Positions 6,976 to 10,632 of a stretch of DNA of 10,632 bases are shown here, piece after piece. The DNA comes from Candidatus Altimarinota bacterium (GTDB lineage Bacteria > Patescibacteriota > Gracilibacteria > UBA4473): positions 1 through 10,632 of the forward strand of contig CAJQJI010000117.1 of assembly GCA_905478675.1 (NCBI GenBank). Reading direction: 5' to 3'. How positions within the stretch are numbered: the stretch's first letter is position 1; each line of letters starts with the position of its first letter. A program made the position numbers and the translations under genes. Under the pieces are notes generated by a model. The model was not told the origin of the DNA. It did not search any database and was given only the letters and a program-made list of their open reading frames with translations.

Positions 6976-6999
6976 TTTGACAATTAACCCACATTCCCC

Positions 7000-7263
7000 A
7001 TGTCAGAATACAATCGATTCCATCCACTCGAGGAAGTTCCCACTGACTCTGAAGGCTTTCCGCTAGCTGAAAACATTGAAAACGATACAATCACTCATTG
7101 CGCAGCTGGCACTATACGTAAAAAAGTGACTGAAACCGTATCAGCATTAAGTCCAGAAGAAATTGAGGCCATTCAAGAAGATGTTGTAGCAAAAAGCCCA
7201 CAAAGTAATGAGCACGATACAAAACGTTTTACAGACCCCAATTACACAGGATTTAGCCGCTAA
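7000..7263 (+). CDS. small acidic protein of unknown function
   Basis: The 87-residue product is hydrophilic and acidic, without a signal peptide or membrane segment. I do not recognise it. A helical stretch, ETVSALSPEEIEAIQEDVV, lies at about 45-63; the remainder, including both ends, looks disordered. There is a single cysteine (HCAAG). Reality as a gene is supported by a near-consensus promoter ending 25 bases upstream, an intrinsic terminator starting 11 bases after the stop, and codon use like the neighbours. The kinase-like pair follows directly on the same strand but beyond the terminator, so co-expression is uncertain. Confidence 0.7.
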   Translation: MSEYNRFHPLEEVPTDSEGFPLAENIENDTITHCAAGTIRKKVTETVSALSPEEIEAIQEDVVAKSPQSNEHDTKRFTDPNYTGFSR

Positions 7264-7273
7264 TCAAACCTAC

Positions 7274-7300
7274 AAAGCACCCTCGGGTGCTTTTATTTTT
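7274..7300 (+). terminator. intrinsic terminator abutting the next start codon
   Basis: AAAGCACC (7274-7281), loop CTCG and GGTGCTTT (7286-7293) form an 8-bp hairpin followed by TTATTTTT. The T-tract ends only about 5 bases before the ATG at 7306. A possible -10 box TATTTT (7294-7299) sits inside the T-tract, 7 bases before that ATG. Confidence 0.8.
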
Positions 7301-7305
7301 CTTTC

Positions 7306-7923
7306 ATGGAAACTGCTCGCAATCAAATTGAAGAAACGATTATCCGCAAAGGCCTTGAAAACACGGCCTATTTAGATGATGGCTATGACACACATGTTTT
7401 TTCGGGCACGCTAAACCAAAAAGAGGTACTCATAAAAGCCTACCATCAATTAGCTCAATCAAACGAGGTCCCAGAAGCCCTAACCGTTCTAAAGTGGTAT
7501 TTCGAAATTGGCAAAAAAGTTCGAACCGATTTAAAGAAAACCCCAAACCCATTAGATCAAAAAATAAAAATCGACGGTCAAGACATAACCCTTAATTATG
7601 CTTGCGCCGATTTTGGATTACTAACACAGCAAGACCAAGTTTTAATAAGTCTCGTTCGACACCCGATTCCAGGCAAATCACTCGCCGATGGTATTAGCGG
7701 TTTAGGCTTACAGGATCATTGGTCAGAAACACCGCCGTCAGACATTGAGCGTCGGCTAAAAGATTTAGCAAACACAACCTTACAAGACCTAGCGTCTCGC
7801 TTAAATTTTCCGGGACAAAAGCTAGACCCGACCAATGTTAAACTGCATTACGATCAAGATTCTAAAGTTTTAAATATCACCTTTACCGATATCTACGCCC
7901 GCATGCTTAAAGCTTATCTCTAA
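7306..7923 (+). CDS. small protein-kinase-like (possible pseudokinase) protein
   Basis: The 205-residue cytoplasmic product has a pattern that fits a minimal protein-kinase fold. DGYDTHVFSG (25-34) resembles a glycine loop, and VLIKAY with K44 resembles the beta-3 VAIK lysine. LDPTNVKL (173-180) resembles a catalytic loop with D174 and N177, and LNITFTDI with D195 resembles the beta strand leading to the metal-binding DFG Asp. The glycine loop is poor in Gly, the HRD triad is absent and the C-lobe ends right after D195, so activity is doubtful; it may bind nucleotide or act as a scaffold. ATG 7306 is the only plausible ATG start, 5 bases after a terminator T-tract and without a Shine-Dalgarno site. 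The stop is 3 bases from the next start, so the two genes are probably co-translated. The fold assignment is inference. Confidence 0.6.
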   Translation: METARNQIEETIIRKGLENTAYLDDGYDTHVFSGTLNQKEVLIKAYHQLAQSNEVPEALTVLKWYFEIGKKVRTDLKKTPNPLDQKIKIDGQDITLNYACADFGLLTQQDQVLISLVRHPIPGKSLADGISGLGLQDHWSETPPSDIERRLKDLANTTLQDLASRLNFPGQKLDPTNVKLHYDQDSKVLNITFTDIYARMLKAYL

Positions 7924-7926
7924 AAT

Positions 7927-9618
7927 ATGCCCTTTGAAAAATTAACTTACACAGAGCTGCCTGAGTCATTAAAGGGTATTTCGGAAAATCCGATCCCTCC
8001 AGAAGAACGAGAGGCTATTTCTACCTCAGTTGAATGCGGCACCGTAGAAGATATTAGAATTACCCTTGAGGAGCCTTATTTTGAAGCGTTAAAAAAACAA
8101 ATTCAAGACCTGGACTCCCCCAGCATTGCCGCCAAAATTGCGGATGGACAACAAAAACTTCCCGCCGATAAAATTGAACTGATAGGGGGAACCAAACCTT
8201 TTATGCGAGTTACAACCAATGAAGGCGAAGAACTTAGAATTCCCTATACCGAAGAAACTAAAAGCAGCGGCTTTGGCGGCGGGGCTTTTAATACTACCAC
8301 CGACGCAGCCCTCATTGGACAAACCATTCATGAAAATCTCGGTCTTGACGCAGAAAAAATGCCAGAGACAAAACTATTTTTAACGCTTCAAGAACACGAA
8401 CACCGTCATATGCGCAGCCTATGTGCTCAGCTTAAAACCCTAGAACTAAATCTTATTAAAGGCACCCCTCGTCGCTCAGTTTTTATTAAGAAAAACGGCA
8501 GCGATGAAGAAATTTATTTTAGCACACCTTTGGGCACAATCGATTCACTTGAATCCGTTTTACCCGCCGGTCCACCACGTCATTTAGTACTCCACAACCA
8601 ACCCGACGCTAAGGCGCTTAATAGTATTAAAGAAGCCGTTAAACAAAGTGCTGGCAATACCCACCTAACCTGGAGTCTTGGATCAAATCAAATTAGAGAA
8701 GGCATAGACCGACACCAAAATCTACTGGCGTTGTGTAATGCTTTTACGTGCAACCTACCAGAGGCGATTACCTGGTTAAGAAGTTCGCGCGACCCACTTA
8801 TCAGCCAAGATCCCACATTATTAGCCGCGCTAGAGGAAACGACCGATATTCCTAAAAACCCTGAACACCGAGACCACCTAACCAGTGTCATTTTAAAATT
8901 AACCCTAAAAGCAAAGTTAGCCATTCATGCTTTTTTAAAGAAAGACGGTAAAACGCTCAAGTTTAAAAAAATAATTGAATACTTAAAAAATGATCTCCCA
9001 AAGGGAACCCTTAATGAGGCAGAAATTGAGGAACTAACAAAAGCCGCCCAAAACTACAAACTTTCTGATGACCCCACAAAAAGAGAAGCGGCTGGAGAAA
9101 GAGCGGCCCAACTACTTTCTTCTATGATGAACGAAAGCAGCTACGTTTTTTTAACCGATAGTGCCAGTCCCACCACCATAGTAAGAACTAAAAAAGATGC
9201 CACTACCGGTGAAGTTATCAGAACACAACACTACGTTCCCATCTTGAATGAAAGTAAAAAACAAGCGATCAACCAAGCTATTGCCGCCAGAGGCGCTTTA
9301 CCCGAAAACAAAGACGGAACTGGCTGTGGAGACTGTTACACCGCTACCGTCGTAGCCTTAAGACAAGCGGCTGGGAAAAACATTCAAGCCACCACTATTG
9401 CCGTATTAGCAAACCACTACACCTATTTAGTTTATTGTTTAGGCTACTCTAATTTACTCGAAATTGAAAAAGCCTATCCAGGAATTGTGAAAGCCGTGAC
9501 ACAAATAGCCCTTGAAGATTTAGATCAACAATCAACCCTGCACCATCAACACAATGCCGTTCCCCTACTGCCAAATCAAAAAATTACGAGTGCCGTTGAT
9601 AGAATCTTACATCCTTAA
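7927..9618 (+). CDS. divergent, enlarged PfkB/ribokinase-family-like protein
   Basis: The 563-residue product shows the two PfkB landmarks in order. SSGFGGGAFNTTTDAALIG (113-131) matches the GGxxxNxAxxxAxLG substrate-binding segment, and DGTGCGDCYTATVVAL (463-478) matches the DTTGAGDxFxxGxxxAL anion-hole signature, with D469 as the expected catalytic base. Between them SLGSNQIREG (250-259) and LLALCNAFTCNLPEAITWL (266-284) fit the strand and helix where ribokinases carry NxxE. Typical PfkB kinases have about 300-330 residues; here an N-terminal extension of about 80 residues and an insertion near 287-400 add bulk. Substrate is unknown; a sugar or nucleoside is typical for the family. The gene starts 3 bases after the kinase-like gene, has no Shine-Dalgarno site and ends at a strong terminator. 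Confidence 0.7.
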   Translation: MPFEKLTYTELPESLKGISENPIPPEEREAISTSVECGTVEDIRITLEEPYFEALKKQIQDLDSPSIAAKIADGQQKLPADKIELIGGTKPFMRVTTNEGEELRIPYTEETKSSGFGGGAFNTTTDAALIGQTIHENLGLDAEKMPETKLFLTLQEHEHRHMRSLCAQLKTLELNLIKGTPRRSVFIKKNGSDEEIYFSTPLGTIDSLESVLPAGPPRHLVLHNQPDAKALNSIKEAVKQSAGNTHLTWSLGSNQIREGIDRHQNLLALCNAFTCNLPEAITWLRSSRDPLISQDPTLLAALEETTDIPKNPEHRDHLTSVILKLTLKAKLAIHAFLKKDGKTLKFKKIIEYLKNDLPKGTLNEAEIEELTKAAQNYKLSDDPTKREAAGERAAQLLSSMMNESSYVFLTDSASPTTIVRTKKDATTGEVIRTQHYVPILNESKKQAINQAIAARGALPENKDGTGCGDCYTATVVALRQAAGKNIQATTIAVLANHYTYLVYCLGYSNLLEIEKAYPGIVKAVTQIALEDLDQQSTLHHQHNAVPLLPNQKITSAVDRILHP

Positions 9619-9636
9619 AAACAGAGCGTCTTTAAT

Positions 9637-9668
9637 AAAAAAGCCCACATCAATAATGTGGGCTTTTT
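9637..9668. terminator. bidirectional intrinsic terminator between convergent genes
   Basis: AAAAAGCCCACAT (9638-9650) and its perfect complement (9656-9668) form a 13-bp stem around loop CAATA, with T-runs in both orientations. It serves the PfkB-like gene on the plus strand and the 74-residue ORF on the minus strand. Confidence 0.92.
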
Positions 9669-9689
9669 ATAAACGACCCCAAAGTACGC

Positions 9690-9914
9690 CTAAGCAGATT
9701 TTAAGTGAGCGGCAACCCCCGCCAAAACACCGTCTTGCAGTCTCCCAATTACGGCGAGAGCACTACAAACTTCTGGGCCAACGTTCTGCGCCTTAAAAGC
9801 CTTTGCCACCTCGCGATCAGTTACTGGTTCCGCATCGCCCCAAACCCGCTCTAAAACAGCCTGAACTCTACAACTCGCTCCTTCTTCGCACCCGTTACAT
9901 TCAGATAAAGCCAT
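9690..9914 (-). CDS. small cysteine-containing protein of unknown function
   Basis: A minus-strand ORF of 74 residues starts at ATG 9914 and ends with TAG at 9690, about 20 bases before a bidirectional terminator. The N-terminus has C6, C9 and C15 (ECNGCEEGASC), with C50 further on, which could hold a metal or a small Fe-S site. The rest looks like a compact helical domain, including PVTDREVAKAF near 30-40. It is rich in Ala and Val, and more GC-rich than the flanking genes. No plus-strand gene overlaps it, and the AT-rich region upstream (9915-10067) can hold its promoter, although I see no convincing boxes and no Shine-Dalgarno site. I do not recognise the family. Confidence 0.6.
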   Translation of the reverse strand: MALSECNGCEEGASCRVQAVLERVWGDAEPVTDREVAKAFKAQNVGPEVCSALAVIGRLQDGVLAGVAAHLKSA

Positions 9915-10067
9915 AAGAATAAAAAGTTAAATTAGTCTATTTCTATAAAAATAAACCTAAAAGTAAATTTTTTTTACAATAAAAATAATTAAAGCAAAAA
10001 AGAATTAAAAAAATTGACTCAATAATCACAATAAGAAGGATGTTCACAATTATTACATTTTTAATAC
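9915..10067. other. AT-rich divergent intergenic region
   Basis: This spacer lies between the divergent starts at 9914 (minus) and 10068 (plus) and is made largely of A and T runs. A TTGACT at 10014-10019 looks like a -35 box, but no good -10 follows at normal distance. TATTAC at 10051-10056 could be a -10 for the right-hand gene but lacks a -35. Promoters for both genes probably lie here. Confidence 0.4.
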
Positions 10068-10632
10068 ATGTCACCAGAAGTACACTTCCCTCAAACGAAC
10101 GAATCAATCCTAAAGTCCTCACAAAGACCTTCCCCCAAAGAACTAAACCGACAGCGCAGAGCCGATAGGGCGGAACAAACCAAATGGGTTGAAACTATCG
10201 CCTTGTTTGCAGAAAACTGCAACGACTCAACCCAAATTCGAGCGGTGTTAAAAACACTCACACGAGTTCGCCTTCCCGCTAATGTGATGGCAAGTATTAC
10301 CGGCACTCCACAGGCAGAAGAAAAAGAAAACCTTATCTGCGGAAACATGGAAAAAGCTAAAATCGCCTGTGAACATCTTTTAAAAAAAGCTTTTAGTCTC
10401 GCTAATAACCTAACGGATATAAATAAAATTTTAGCTTGTGATTACCGTGTCGCTGGCTTAAACACCCCAGAAGAAGCTGTTCCTAATGGCACACTGCTTT
10501 ACGGAATTGACAAAGCGCTTGCCGAATCACTCCGCAACAACCAAAGCGTTCGAGCGGAAATCATTGAAGCTCGTAATCCAGAACATGAAAGAAGTACAAC
10601 CTTCTTACACTTCCTCTATTTTGCCAAAGAAG
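10068..10632 (+). CDS. hypothetical protein, partial at C-terminus
   Basis: An open frame from ATG 10068 runs to the window edge, giving 188 residues without a stop. An in-frame TAA at 10062 makes this ATG the first possible start. The product begins MSPEVHFPQTNESILKSS, followed by a basic segment (KELNRQRRADRAEQTKW) and then mainly helices, such as STQIRAVLKTLTRVRL near 55-70 and MEKAKIACEHLLKKAFSLAN near 93-112. No signal peptide or membrane segment is seen, and I do not recognise a family. Codon use resembles the PfkB-like gene. GAAGGATG at 10035-10042 lies too far upstream to act as its ribosome binding site and is out of frame. Confidence 0.75.
   Translation, partial: MSPEVHFPQTNESILKSSQRPSPKELNRQRRADRAEQTKWVETIALFAENCNDSTQIRAVLKTLTRVRLPANVMASITGTPQAEEKENLICGNMEKAKIACEHLLKKAFSLANNLTDINKILACDYRVAGLNTPEEAVPNGTLLYGIDKALAESLRNNQSVRAEIIEARNPEHERSTTFLHFLYFAKE

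Noticed and set aside
9554..9796. Plus-strand ORF of 80 residues
   Set aside because: It overlaps the end of the PfkB-like gene, crosses the strong terminator at 9637-9668 and runs over the minus-strand cysteine-containing ORF.
10091..10348. Minus-strand ORF of 85 residues
   Set aside because: It overlaps the open plus-strand frame starting at 10068, whose codon use matches the neighbouring genes.
1..10632. Alternative genetic code with UGA as glycine (Gracilibacteria/SR1)
   Set aside because: No gene contains an in-frame TGA and every long frame closes with TAA or TAG. In a code-25 genome frequent in-frame TGA codons would break these frames. The lack of TGA stops is only a mild oddity with seven stops.
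1..10632. CRISPR array or insertion sequence
   Set aside because: No regularly spaced repeats, transposase or terminal inverted repeats were seen on either strand.

Overview
The window is bacterial and carries seven or eight protein genes, one tRNA and several clear intrinsic terminators. All genes read through with the standard code. Every stop that can be seen is TAA or TAG, none is TGA, and no gene contains an in-frame TGA, so the UGA-glycine code of Gracilibacteria/SR1 is not supported. The SLH-anchored M23 peptidase, the large share of proteins without close familiar relatives, the near absence of Shine-Dalgarno sites and the promoters placed directly against start codons suggest a poorly characterised lineage, perhaps a candidate phylum such as Peregrinibacteria. 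This assignment is inference only; no marker gene is present.

Layout. 1-1381 (minus): a DEDDh exonuclease fused to a UvrC-type GIY-YIG domain, C-terminus cut by the window edge. 1382-1585: its promoter, two GCACAAA repeats 10 bp apart, a 13-bp copy of the tRNA-Arg 3' end, and the promoter of the next gene. 1586-3493 (plus): an AT-rich 635-residue protein resembling the DUF4209 family, with a C-terminal HEPN-type RNxxxH motif. 3494-3658: a stray tRNA T-arm-like hairpin, a bidirectional terminator and tRNA-Arg(TCG) on the minus strand. The 13-bp repeat at both ends, the tRNA target and the deviant composition make 1511-3589 look like a small integrated island carrying one putative defence RNase.

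3801-5876: a membrane-anchored M23 metallopeptidase with three SLH domains, then a terminator. 5986-6909: an exported, single-pass membrane protein resembling the C-terminal part of VWA-type surface proteins. 7000-7263: a small acidic protein of unknown function, followed by a terminator that ends almost at the start codon of the next gene. 7306-7923 and 7927-9618 form a tight two-gene unit: a small protein-kinase-like protein and a divergent, enlarged PfkB/ribokinase-like protein. A perfect 13-bp-stem terminator separates these from a convergent 74-residue cysteine-containing ORF (9690-9914, minus). A partial gene of unknown function starts at 10068 and runs off the right end.

Functionally, 3801-6909 concerns the cell envelope, 7306-9618 is a linked pair of kinase-fold proteins whose substrate is unknown, and 1511-3589 is the best candidate for an acquired and possibly undescribed system.
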